NCBI GenBank assembly: GCA_031260845.1
Contig: JAISKR010000287.1
Coordinates: 1 to 5,733, forward strand
Direction: 5' to 3'
Source: Bacteroidales bacterium
Lineage (GTDB): Bacteria > Bacteroidota > Bacteroidia > Bacteroidales > UBA4181
DNA length: 5,733 bases
The notes under the pieces were generated by a model. It searched no databases and had not been told where the DNA came from. It saw only the letters and a program-made list of their open reading frames with translations. A program made the translations under genes and the position numbers. Position 1 is the stretch's first letter, and every line of letters begins with the position of its first letter. Shown one piece after another: positions 1 to 5,733 of this stretch.

Positions 1-1
1 G

Positions 2-1279
2 GCGCAGTTTCTCGGCATTATTGCTTTCTGCTTCATCTTGTTTTCCGGCGGTTTGGATACCAAAACCCATCAAATCAAGCCGGTGATGTGGCGCGGCATT
101 ATCCTGTCCACGCTGGGCGTACTGCTCACGGCGCTGGTATTGGGCGCGTTTGTCTATTGGGTGACGGATTTCGGACTGCTGGAATCCATGTTGCTGGGTT
201 CTATCGTATCATCAACGGACGCAGCGGCAGTGTTTGCCATTTTTCGCAGTAAAAACAGCGGATTGAAGCGCAACCTTCGCCCGACGCTCGAATTGGAAAG
301 CGGAAGCAACGACCCGATGGCGTATTTTCTCACCATCACGTTCATCACCATGATACAACAGCCGGAAACCTCTATCTGGTCTATGGTTCTCATCTTTTTC
401 AAAGGCATGGGATTAGGCGCCCTCATGGGTTTTATACTCGGGAAACTCATGGCACGCATCATCAACAGCGTGGGGCTTACTTCGGAAGGCTTGTACCCCG
501 TGCTGTCCATTGCCATGATGTTTGTCAGTTTTGCGCTCACCGAAACCATCGGCGGCAACGGTTTTCTTGCCGTTTACCTGTCGGGATTGGTCTTGGGCAA
601 CAGCAATATCATCCACAAACGCAGCCTGCTGAGGTTCTACGACGGTTTTGCATGGCTGATGCAGATTCTGATGTTCCTTTCGCTGGGATTGCTGGTTTTC
701 CCATCGCAAATGACGCATATTGCAGGCATTGGCTTACTCATCTCCGTCTTTCTGATGTTCGTTGTACGCCCCTTGGCGGTTTGGCTGTGCTTATTCCCTT
801 TCAAGGTGTATTACAAGGACATGATACTCGTTTCGTGGGGCGGACTGAAAGGCGCCGTGCCCATCATCTTTGCCACCTACCCGATGGTGGCAAACATTCC
901 GCACGCCGACACCATTTTCCATATCGTGTTTTTTATCACCCTCACGTCTTTGCTTCTGCAAGGCACCACTCTGTTTAAAGTGGCTGATTGGCTGAAATTG
1001 AGCATTCCCGAAAAGGTGGTGAAGAAAACAGTGCTGGAATTTGACAGCGACACCATCAAATCGGTGTTGGAAGAAATCACGGTGGAACCGTCTTTCAAAT
1101 GCATCAACCGTACCATTGTGGAAATGGAACTGCCCAAAACAGCGCTGATTGTGATGATTGAACGGGAAGATAAATACTTTACGCCCAACGGTTCCACCGT
1201 GATAGAAACAGGCGACCGGCTGACCGTACTGGCAGATTCAAAAGATAACTTGGACACTACATTTCGAGCGTTGCAGTAA
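2..1279 (+). CDS. CPA1-family cation/proton antiporter with C-terminal TrkA-C domain (NhaP2/CvrA type), 5' partial
   Basis: Inner-membrane antiporter exchanging K+ or Na+ for H+. The frame is open to the left edge, so the true start lies upstream; the visible part is 425 residues, numbered here from base 2. Family members are about 480-580 residues, so roughly the first two helices are missing. Visible motifs are SSTDAAAVF (about 70-78), the ion-site pair Asn103-Asp104 in LESGSNDP, GNGFLAVYLSGLVLGN (about 185-200) and GGLKGAVP (280-287). Hydrophobic helices continue to about residue 325. Residues 345-422 match a TrkA-C (RCK-C) domain, ending in PNGSTVIETGDRLTVLAD; in this family the domain is thought to sense a ligand or ions in the cytoplasm. 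The TrkA-C domain favours the K+/H+ (NhaP2/CvrA) subgroup, but substrate cannot be fixed from sequence. The next gene is convergent. Confidence 0.9.
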   Translation, partial: AQFLGIIAFCFILFSGGLDTKTHQIKPVMWRGIILSTLGVLLTALVLGAFVYWVTDFGLLESMLLGSIVSSTDAAAVFAIFRSKNSGLKRNLRPTLELESGSNDPMAYFLTITFITMIQQPETSIWSMVLIFFKGMGLGALMGFILGKLMARIINSVGLTSEGLYPVLSIAMMFVSFALTETIGGNGFLAVYLSGLVLGNSNIIHKRSLLRFYDGFAWLMQILMFLSLGLLVFPSQMTHIAGIGLLISVFLMFVVRPLAVWLCLFPFKVYYKDMILVSWGGLKGAVPIIFATYPMVANIPHADTIFHIVFFITLTSLLLQGTTLFKVADWLKLSIPEKVVKKTVLEFDSDTIKSVLEEITVEPSFKCINRTIVEMELPKTALIVMIEREDKYFTPNGSTVIETGDRLTVLADSKDNLDTTFRALQ

Positions 1280-1284
1280 TAATA

Positions 1285-1312
1285 CAGTGGTTATATTATT
1301 GTTTCACCACTG
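1285..1312. terminator. Weak hairpin between convergent genes, possible bidirectional terminator
   Basis: CAGTGGT (1285-1291) pairs perfectly with ACCACTG (1306-1312) around a 14-base AT-rich loop. It sits in the 60-base gap between the converging antiporter and ftsE genes, where a shared terminator is expected. The stem is only 7 bp and no clear T-run follows on either strand. On the minus strand a run of six T lies just after the ftsE stop (1330-1335), but without a stem immediately before it. The terminator call is therefore tentative. Confidence 0.35.
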
Positions 1313-1339
1313 ACTCACTATTGGATCGCAAAAAACACC

Positions 1340-2125
1340 TCAGTTGATTTCGGGATAAAAGGTAGAGAACAGGTCGTTGACCGAGTTGACGCTGTTGCCG
1401 GCTGTCTGTTGTTCGTCTTCCATCAGCAGGTTGAAATCAATTTCCTGCAAAGTTTGCGTTTCGGTAAGCGTGCCGTTTTCCAATTTGATGGTGCGGAAAG
1501 GGTACTTTTTCAGCAGATTGTAATTGTGGGTAATCATCACCACGGTTTGTCCCGCGTTTTTGATGTCAATCAGCAAGTCCATTATTTCCGAAGACGTTTC
1601 GGGGTCGAGGTTTCCGGTGGGTTCGTCGGCAAGAATCAGTGCAGGGTTGTTGAGCAAAGCCCGCGCAATGACTACTCGTTGCTGTTCGCCGCCCGACAGT
1701 TGGTGCGGCATCTTGTAACCATTGTCTTTAATCCCCACTTTTTGCAGCACTTCTTTGATACGCTTGTCGGGCGCGGCTTTCTTTTTCCAGCCCGTCGCTT
1801 GAAGCACAAACATAAGGTTGTCGTAAACACTGCGGTCTGTAAGTAGTTGGAAATCCTGAAATACGACGCCCATTTTCCGGCGTAGAAAAGGTATCTGCTT
1901 TTTTTTGAGTTTATGCAAGGCATAGTCCCCCACTACCGCTTCCCCTTTCTTCAAAGGCAATTCGGCATTGATGGTTTTGATAAGGCTGGTTTTGCCGCTG
2001 CCCACCTTGCCGATGAAATACACAAATTCCCCGCGATCGATGGAGAAACTAATATCTTTCAGCACTAAATGATTGCCGTGAAAGATGCTTGCGCCTTTAA
2101 ATGAAACGATAGGAGATGATGCCAT
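1340..2125 (-). CDS. ftsE: ABC transporter ATP-binding protein, FtsE type (cell division)
   Basis: Cytoplasmic ABC ATPase of 261 residues. FtsE works with the membrane protein FtsX to couple the division machinery to cell-wall hydrolase activation. All nucleotide-binding motifs are present: Walker A GKVGSGKT (39-46), Q-loop Gln90 in VFQDF, signature LSGGEQQR (143-150), Walker B LILADE (163-168), D-loop GNLD (171-174) and H-loop His200. The core ends near residue 222. A polar tail of about 38 residues, rich in Glu, Gln and Asn, makes it longer than the usual 220-230. The ATG at 2125 was chosen because MASS leads directly into the first beta strand. An in-frame ATG at 2176 would add 17 poorly ABC-like residues and lies upstream of the likely -7 box. 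No ftsX is adjacent; the unlinked arrangement is from memory common in Bacteroidetes. A LolD/MacB-like exporter ATPase is the main alternative. Confidence 0.85.
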   Translation of the reverse strand: MASSPIVSFKGASIFHGNHLVLKDISFSIDRGEFVYFIGKVGSGKTSLIKTINAELPLKKGEAVVGDYALHKLKKKQIPFLRRKMGVVFQDFQLLTDRSVYDNLMFVLQATGWKKKAAPDKRIKEVLQKVGIKDNGYKMPHQLSGGEQQRVVIARALLNNPALILADEPTGNLDPETSSEIMDLLIDIKNAGQTVVMITHNYNLLKKYPFRTIKLENGTLTETQTLQEIDFNLLMEDEQQTAGNSVNSVNDLFSTFYPEIN

Positions 2126-2143
2126 TTTTACAAATTGATGCAG

Positions 2144-2151
2144 CAAAATTA
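2144..2151 (-). promoter_or_regulatory. Putative Bacteroidetes -7 box for ftsE
   Basis: Read on the minus strand this is TAATTTTG, an exact match to the TAnnTTTG -7 element recognised by the Bacteroidetes primary sigma factor. It lies 18 bases before the chosen ftsE ATG, which implies a very short leader. I see no convincing -33 TTG element at the expected spacing. The surroundings are strongly AT-rich. Confidence 0.5.
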
Positions 2152-2194
2152 TATAATAAATTTCATACATTCGCATAGTAGTTCAAAAATATTG

Positions 2195-2202
2195 TATTTT
2201 TG
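2195..2202 (+). promoter_or_regulatory. Putative Bacteroidetes -7 box for the rfbC operon
   Basis: TATTTTTG matches TAnnTTTG exactly and is followed by CACC, a common look for Bacteroidetes promoters. Transcription would start near 2209, leaving a leader of about 18 bases before the rfbC ATG at 2227. No clear -33 element is visible about 19-21 bases upstream. It faces the ftsE promoter on the opposite strand, so the two genes share a 101-base control region. Confidence 0.6.
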
Positions 2203-2226
2203 CACCATAAATTTAGATGTGTTACA

Positions 2227-2784
2227 ATGAATATCATTCAGACAGGAATAGAAGGTTTAATAGTGATAGAGCCAAAAGTATTCGGCGACGCCCGCGGGTA
2301 TTTTTTTGAAAGTTACAATCAAAACGAATTTGCAAAAGTCGGTATCAGCACCGTGTTCAGGCAGGATAATCAATCTTTTTCCCGCTATGGCGTGATTCGC
2401 GGATTGCATTTTCAGTTGCAGCCTTACACGCAAACCAAGTTGATACGTGCCGTGGAAGGCGTCATCTACGATGTGGCGGTAGATTTGCGCAAGGGTTCGC
2501 CTGCCTTCGGCAAATGGTTTGGCATTGAATTGTCTGCCGAAAACAAGAAGCAACTGTATATTCCACAGGGATTTGCTCACGGTTTTTCGGTGTTGAGCGA
2601 GCAAGTTGTCATTCAGTACAAATGCGATAATTTTTACCATCCGCAGGCAGAAGGCGGATTGCGGTACGACGACCCCCAATTGGGCATTGATTGGAAAGTG
2701 AATACCGCACAGGCAATTATATCCGACAAGGACAAAATTTTACCTGCCTTGAACGAGTTGGAAACTAATTTTGAATTTTTATGA
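2227..2784 (+). CDS. rfbC: dTDP-4-dehydrorhamnose 3,5-epimerase (RmlC)
   Basis: Third enzyme of dTDP-L-rhamnose synthesis: it epimerises dTDP-4-keto-6-deoxyglucose at C3 and C5 in the cytoplasm. The 185-residue length is typical of the family, which is a cupin dimer. Recognisable segments are the start GLIVIEPKVFGDARGYFFES, VIRGLHFQ with catalytic His61, RKGSPAFGKW (88-97), YIPQGFAHGF (111-120), YKCDNFY beginning at catalytic Tyr131, and RYDDPQLGIDW (146-156). The SDKD segment near 166-169 should supply the Asp that pairs with the catalytic His. The ATG at 2227 gives the normal family N-terminus; a TTG at 2200 is rejected because it lies inside the -7 box. No Shine-Dalgarno sequence is seen. 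The stop overlaps the rfbD start as ATGA, implying translational coupling. It is first in the likely operon rfbC-rfbD-capA-like; rfbA and rfbB are not nearby. Confidence 0.95.
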   Translation: MNIIQTGIEGLIVIEPKVFGDARGYFFESYNQNEFAKVGISTVFRQDNQSFSRYGVIRGLHFQLQPYTQTKLIRAVEGVIYDVAVDLRKGSPAFGKWFGIELSAENKKQLYIPQGFAHGFSVLSEQVVIQYKCDNFYHPQAEGGLRYDDPQLGIDWKVNTAQAIISDKDKILPALNELETNFEFL

Positions 2785-3653
2785 GCCATCTTTTAATTAC
2801 AGGCGCCAACGGGCAATTGGGCAATGAGTTGCGCAAATTGGCGCCCGCGTATGCTCACCACCGGTTTTTCTTTACCGATGTGGCTGAGTTGGATATTACC
2901 AACCCCAACGCGATAGAGGCGTTTTTTGCGGACAACCGGATAGACGCCGTTGTCAATTGTGCAGCATATACGGCTGTGGATAAAGCCGAAAGCGATGAAG
3001 CCACCGCGCTGCTTATCAATTCCACGGCTGTGCAATATCTGGCGCAGTCGTGCAGCAAGCATCAGGCGACGCTCGTTCATGTGTCCACCGATTATGTGTA
3101 TGACGGACAAGTCTGCACACCTTACAGCGAAAATCATCCTACCGCGCCGTTGTCGGCTTACGGACGCACTAAACTGGCAGGCGAAAAAGCGGCGTTGAGC
3201 GCTGAAAAAGCAGTGATTCTGCGCACAGCATGGCTATATTCCGCTTTCGGGAACAATTTTGTGAAAACGATGCTGCGTCTGGGCAGGGAACGGGACAAGT
3301 TGAACGTGGTGTTCGACCAGACCGGCGCACCCACTTATGCCGCCGACCTTGCGCAGTGCATCATGCAGATTGTTGAAAAAGATGCGAAAGGCGAGTTGGT
3401 GCGCGGCATCTTCCATTTTTCCGACGAAGGCGTGTGCAGTTGGTACGATTTTGCCCGCGAAATCATGCAAATGGCAGGCTTGGCGTGTGTCGTGCACCCG
3501 ATAGAAAGCAAGGACTATCCGACGCCTGCTGTCCGTCCGTCGTACAGCGTACTCAACAAGGCGGCTGTGAAGAAGGCTTACGGCGTCACGATTCCCCATT
3601 GGCGGGAAAGTCTGGGAAAATGTTTGACCGAACTTGCTGCATCTCAACCATAA
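2781..3653 (+). CDS. rfbD: dTDP-4-dehydrorhamnose reductase (RmlD)
   Basis: Last step of dTDP-L-rhamnose synthesis: NAD(P)H-dependent reduction of the 4-keto group to give the rhamnose donor used for O-antigen, capsule or other surface glycans. The protein has 290 residues, a normal length. It is an extended short-chain dehydrogenase with a Rossmann fold: GANGQLG at 8-14 binds the cofactor, and NCAAYTAVDKAE (59-70) is an RmlD hallmark. The catalytic triad is Thr103 in STDYVYDG, Tyr127 and Lys131 in the YGRTK motif. Later segments RTAWLYS (148-154) and FDQTGAPTYAADLA (178-191) are typical of the substrate-binding part. The start overlaps the rfbC stop by 4 bases and has no Shine-Dalgarno sequence, so translation is probably coupled. 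The next gene starts 4 bases after the stop. Confidence 0.95.
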   Translation: MSHLLITGANGQLGNELRKLAPAYAHHRFFFTDVAELDITNPNAIEAFFADNRIDAVVNCAAYTAVDKAESDEATALLINSTAVQYLAQSCSKHQATLVHVSTDYVYDGQVCTPYSENHPTAPLSAYGRTKLAGEKAALSAEKAVILRTAWLYSAFGNNFVKTMLRLGRERDKLNVVFDQTGAPTYAADLAQCIMQIVEKDAKGELVRGIFHFSDEGVCSWYDFAREIMQMAGLACVVHPIESKDYPTPAVRPSYSVLNKAAVKKAYGVTIPHWRESLGKCLTELAASQP

Positions 3654-3657
3654 AGCC

Positions 3658-4833
3658 ATGAGCAGGAAGGTCTTGTTTGTTTTATCGTTGATATTGGCGG
3701 TGTCGATGACATTTGTCGTCTTTAATGCCGCGCAACTTCCGGTGAATGTGCAAGAACCGCCGGCACAGGAATATCCTGCGGACACTGTCGCCACAACGGA
3801 CAGCATCCGCTTAATCATTGCCGGCGACCTGATGGGACACGGAATGCAGATTACCGGCGCGTGGCACGACGGCGGCGATACGTCGTACAACTACCATCCC
3901 GTTTTCAGGCACGCAAAAGAGTACCTTTCGTCGGCAGACCTCACGTTAGCCAATCTGGAAGTGACCTTGGCGGGAACGCCCTATACCGGATTTCCCAGAT
4001 TTTCCACCCATTTGTCGTTTGCAACCGCTTTGCAGGACGCCGGTTTCGACGCCTTTGTGACTGCGAATAACCACGCATTAGACCGCGGCAAGCAAGGATT
4101 GGAACGCACCATTGACGTATTGGACAGCCTCAAAATACCGCACACCGGCACATTCAAAGATTCTGTTGCATGGAAGAACGATTATCCTTTGATATTGACA
4201 AGCAATAACTTCCGAATAGCCCTGCTGAACTATACTTACGGCACTAACGGCATCGCGGTGGAACGCCCCAACATTATCAACCGCATAGATACGTTGCGCA
4301 TGGCTGCCGACCTGATGACGGCGCGTGCCTTGCAGCCGGACTTTATCATAGCCTGCATCCATTGGGGCGAGGAATACCAAAACGTGGAAAATGCGACACA
4401 GCGCAGAATAGCGCGTTTTCTGGCTCGAAACGGATGCGACCTGATTGCAGGCGCTCACCCTCACGTGGTGCAACCTTTCGCGAAAATTCCGGTGACAGGC
4501 AAAGATTCGGTGCCTGTTATTTATTCGATGGGCAATTTCGTGTCGAACCAGCGCGACCGCTACCGCTACGGCGGCATTGCATTGGACGTAACGCTTGTAA
4601 AGACCGATTCCACAGTCCGTATAGCCTCGTGCGGCTACGAACCGTTTTGGGTACACCGTTTCCGCGATGACAAAGTGTCGGTGTTCCGCCTCATTCCGGT
4701 CAACGACTACTTACAACGCCCTGAAAACTACACCATCAGCGACGAAAACAAGAAAATGCTGATGCAGTTTTACGACGACACACGGGCATTGCTGCCAAAT
4801 CTGCCTTTCAGCGGGTACTTCAATCGGGAATAG
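3658..4833 (+). CDS. CapA-family metallophosphatase-like protein, N-terminally anchored or secreted
   Basis: A 391-residue protein of the CapA/PgsA family (PGA_cap domain, calcineurin-like phosphoesterase fold). The founding member acts in poly-gamma-glutamate capsule assembly, but the activity of most relatives is unknown. Residues 3-24 form one hydrophobic segment after MSRK, so it is an uncleaved anchor or signal peptide; no lipobox Cys is seen. Domain motifs run in family order: AGDLMGHG (55-62, Asp57), NLEVTLAG (99-106, Glu101), ANNHALDRG (136-144), HTGT (162-165), CIHWGEEY (233-240), GAHPHVVQP (265-273) and YSMGNFVS (289-296). The Asp, Glu, Asn and His residues are probable metal ligands. 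It starts 4 bases after rfbD and is probably co-transcribed. That suggests, but does not prove, a role in the rhamnose-containing surface polymer. The ATG at 3658 avoids overlap with rfbD and begins the signal-like segment. Confidence 0.88.
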   Translation: MSRKVLFVLSLILAVSMTFVVFNAAQLPVNVQEPPAQEYPADTVATTDSIRLIIAGDLMGHGMQITGAWHDGGDTSYNYHPVFRHAKEYLSSADLTLANLEVTLAGTPYTGFPRFSTHLSFATALQDAGFDAFVTANNHALDRGKQGLERTIDVLDSLKIPHTGTFKDSVAWKNDYPLILTSNNFRIALLNYTYGTNGIAVERPNIINRIDTLRMAADLMTARALQPDFIIACIHWGEEYQNVENATQRRIARFLARNGCDLIAGAHPHVVQPFAKIPVTGKDSVPVIYSMGNFVSNQRDRYRYGGIALDVTLVKTDSTVRIASCGYEPFWVHRFRDDKVSVFRLIPVNDYLQRPENYTISDENKKMLMQFYDDTRALLPNLPFSGYFNRE

Positions 4834-4889
4834 AGTTATACGTTGTTATAAATAGTGCTGCCTTGTACCATGCGGCGAATAATTGCTTA

Positions 4890-4927
4890 CCTACGAAAGT
4901 TTCGTAGATCTACGAACATTTCGTAGG
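4890..4927. repeat. Four alternating CTACGAA half-sites forming nested palindromes (operator or terminator candidate)
   Basis: CTACGAA occurs at 4891-4897 and 4910-4916, and its reverse complement TTCGTAG at 4901-4907 and 4920-4926. This makes two 17-base dyads centred 19 bases apart. A perfect 16-base palindrome joins them (4901-4916), and a perfect 9-base outer pair encloses everything (CCTACGAAA 4890-4898 with TTTCGTAGG 4919-4927). It lies 57 bases after the capA-like stop and 135 before the efflux adaptor start. As DNA it looks like two repressor operators. As RNA it could form two 7-bp hairpins, or one long hairpin, followed by TTGTTTTCC, so termination is also possible. Confidence 0.8.
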
Positions 4928-4939
4928 TTGTTTTCCTTG

Positions 4940-4981
4940 TCAACTGTCAATTCTCGACTATCCATTCTCAATTGTGCATTT
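4940..4981. repeat. Degenerate 7-base tandem repeat, about six units of TCAATTC/G
   Basis: The sequence divides into six consecutive heptads: TCAACTG, TCAATTC, TCGACTA, TCCATTC, TCAATTG and TGCATTT. The first five begin TC and the units share a TCaaTTs core; the last is the most decayed. It lies in non-coding DNA between the nested palindromes and the efflux promoter. I recall similar TCAATTG/TCAATTC arrays from other Bacteroidetes intergenic regions, but their function is unknown to me. Confidence 0.6.
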
Positions 4982-5034
4982 GTTAATAATTCCTAATTTT
5001 CACCGCTCCGGCTGTCATTTTTGACTTTTTCCTG

Positions 5035-5042
5035 TACCTTTG
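5035..5042 (+). promoter_or_regulatory. Putative Bacteroidetes -7 box for the efflux adaptor gene
   Basis: TACCTTTG matches TAnnTTTG exactly. Transcription would start near 5049, giving a leader of about 14 bases. A TTTTTGAC upstream (5018-5025) resembles a -33 element but is only 11 bases from the -7 box, too close for the usual spacing of about 19-21. Confidence 0.55.
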
Positions 5043-5052
5043 TCAAAAATTT

Positions 5053-5056
5053 AGGA
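5053..5056 (+). promoter_or_regulatory. Ribosome binding site of the efflux adaptor gene
   Basis: AGGA lies 6 bases before the ATG at 5063. It is the only Shine-Dalgarno-like sequence well placed before a start in this window, and it supports Met1 over the ATG three codons later. It falls within the right arm of the 10-base inverted repeat. Confidence 0.5.
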
Positions 5057-5062
5057 ATTAAT

Positions 5063-5733
5063 ATGAAAGGTATGTATGTAGCGGGAGCGGCTCTGCTTCT
5101 GCTTGTTTCCTGTGGAAGGCAACAAAATAGTACAAACAACGCACAGTCGGCAAAATATCCTGCAATGCTTGTCACCGTCGGTGCGACAGAACTCACCACC
5201 GTTTATCCGGTTACCATCAAAGGGCGGGAAGACATTGAAATCCGTCCGCGTATTGACGGGTTTATCGAACAAATCTATATTGACGAGGGTTCGGCGGTGA
5301 AACAAGGTCAAATCCTGTTCAAAATCAATTCACCGCAAGCCGAACAAGCCGTTACGACTGCTCTTGCGGCAGTCATTGCTGCGGATGCGCAATTAGCCAC
5401 TGCCACACTGAACGTGGAACGCATGAAACCGCTTGCCGAGCAGGGAATCATCAGTAACGTGCAGTTGCAAAGTTACCAAAACGCTGAAAGTGCAGCCAAA
5501 GCCTCGCACGCGCAGGCAAAGGCACAACTGACCAATGCCGAGGCTACCCAGTCTTGGGCGTCTGTAAAAAGCCCTGTGGACGGTTATGTCGGCGCCGTGA
5601 CTTACCGGAAAGGCAGTTTGGTGAACAATCAGAACGTGCTGACCACCGTTGCCAACACTGCCACCGTCTTTGCCTATTTTTCGCTGAACGAAAAAGCGCT
5701 GACTCAATTTTTGGGCGGGCTTGCAGGCAATAC
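5063..5733 (+). CDS. RND efflux periplasmic adaptor lipoprotein (AcrA/MexA-like membrane fusion protein), 3' partial
   Basis: Periplasmic adaptor that links an inner-membrane RND pump to an outer-membrane TolC-type channel for drug or toxin export. The frame stays open to the right edge; 223 residues are visible of an expected 370-400. The N-terminus is a lipoprotein signal: a hydrophobic stretch, then LLVSC with lipidated Cys17 and Gly18. It continues with an Asn/Gln-rich linker (20-30) and the first beta strands. The first lipoyl half is RPRIDGFIEQIYIDEGSAVK (61-80), followed by GQILFKIN. An Ala/Gln-rich alpha-helical hairpin covers about 91-165, and the second lipoyl half SPVDGYVGAVTYRKGSLV lies at 170-187. 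The beta-barrel domain begins at TVFAYFSLNE (201-210). The sequence resembles Bacteroidetes RND adaptors. The pump and outer-membrane channel genes are expected immediately downstream but lie outside the window. It has its own promoter. Confidence 0.92.
   Translation, partial: MKGMYVAGAALLLLVSCGRQQNSTNNAQSAKYPAMLVTVGATELTTVYPVTIKGREDIEIRPRIDGFIEQIYIDEGSAVKQGQILFKINSPQAEQAVTTALAAVIAADAQLATATLNVERMKPLAEQGIISNVQLQSYQNAESAAKASHAQAKAQLTNAEATQSWASVKSPVDGYVGAVTYRKGSLVNNQNVLTTVANTATVFAYFSLNEKALTQFLGGLAGN

Larger units (their letters stand above)
4987..5060. repeat. 10-base inverted repeat flanking the efflux promoter
   Basis: TAATTCCTAA (4987-4996) and TTAGGAATTA (5051-5060) are perfect reverse complements separated by 54 bases. 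After one mismatch the pairing continues for three more bases (TTT 4998-5000 with AAA 5047-5049). The right arm ends 2 bases before the ATG at 5063 and contains the AGGA ribosome-binding sequence. The left arm lies upstream of the -7 box. Confidence 0.65.

Noticed and set aside
2200..2226. Upstream TTG start for rfbC adding nine residues
   Set aside because: The TTG is part of the predicted -7 box and the added residues do not fit the family N-terminus; the ATG at 2227 does.
3634..3657. Upstream TTG start for the capA-like gene
   Set aside because: It would overlap the end of rfbD by 20 bases and place extra residues before an otherwise normal signal-like segment.
3234..3890. Long open frame on the minus strand (218 codons)
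   Set aside because: It lies antisense to the well-supported rfbD and the start of the capA-like gene; its translation shows no family motif and is rich in Cys, His and Arg, as expected of a shadow frame.
4078..4656. Minus-strand open frame of 192 codons inside the capA-like gene
   Set aside because: It is antisense to conserved CapA motifs and has no recognisable domain or start signal.
4834..4860. TTATA / TATAA hairpin just after the capA-like stop as a terminator
   Set aside because: The stem is only five A-T pairs with no T-run; too weak to call.
4890..4927. CRISPR array or insertion-sequence ends
   Set aside because: The half-sites are adjacent without spacer-length unique DNA, and no transposase, target duplication or cas gene is present.
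4993..5199. Small minus-strand frame with a hydrophobic stretch (68 codons)
   Set aside because: It is antisense to the adaptor's promoter and lipoprotein signal; the hydrophobicity mirrors the opposite strand, and there is no promoter or family match.

Overview
The window is a stretch of ordinary bacterial chromosome, most likely from a member of the Bacteroidetes (probably Bacteroidales). Three things point there. The intergenic regions carry TAnnTTTG boxes, the -7 element of the Bacteroidetes primary sigma factor. Most starts lack a Shine-Dalgarno sequence. The proteins (a CvrA-type antiporter, an FtsE with an IGKVGSGK Walker A, a lipoprotein RND adaptor) resemble Bacteroidetes forms. This assignment rests on recognition, not on a search.

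Layout. Bases 2-1279 (+) hold the 3' part of a CPA1-type cation/proton antiporter with a C-terminal TrkA-C domain. It converges on a minus-strand ABC ATPase of the FtsE type (1340-2125), with a 60-base gap holding a weak hairpin. A 101-base divergent promoter region (2126-2226) separates ftsE from a plus-strand run: rfbC (2227-2784), rfbD (2781-3653, overlapping rfbC by 4 bases) and a CapA-like metallophosphatase gene (3658-4833, 4 bases after rfbD). These three are very probably one operon. RfbC and RfbD catalyse the last two steps of dTDP-L-rhamnose synthesis. The first two genes (rfbA, rfbB) are not in the window. After a 229-base intergenic region, the 5' part of an RND efflux adaptor lipoprotein gene begins at 5063 and runs off the window.

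The most structured DNA is the intergenic region 4834-5062. It contains four alternating copies of CTACGAA forming nested palindromes (4890-4927), a degenerate 7-base tandem repeat (4940-4981), and a 10-base inverted repeat (4987-4996 / 5051-5060) that flanks the efflux promoter and covers its ribosome binding site. These are the best leads. I see no tRNA, rRNA, CRISPR array, insertion sequence, defence system or clearly new gene system. The coding genes all belong to known families.
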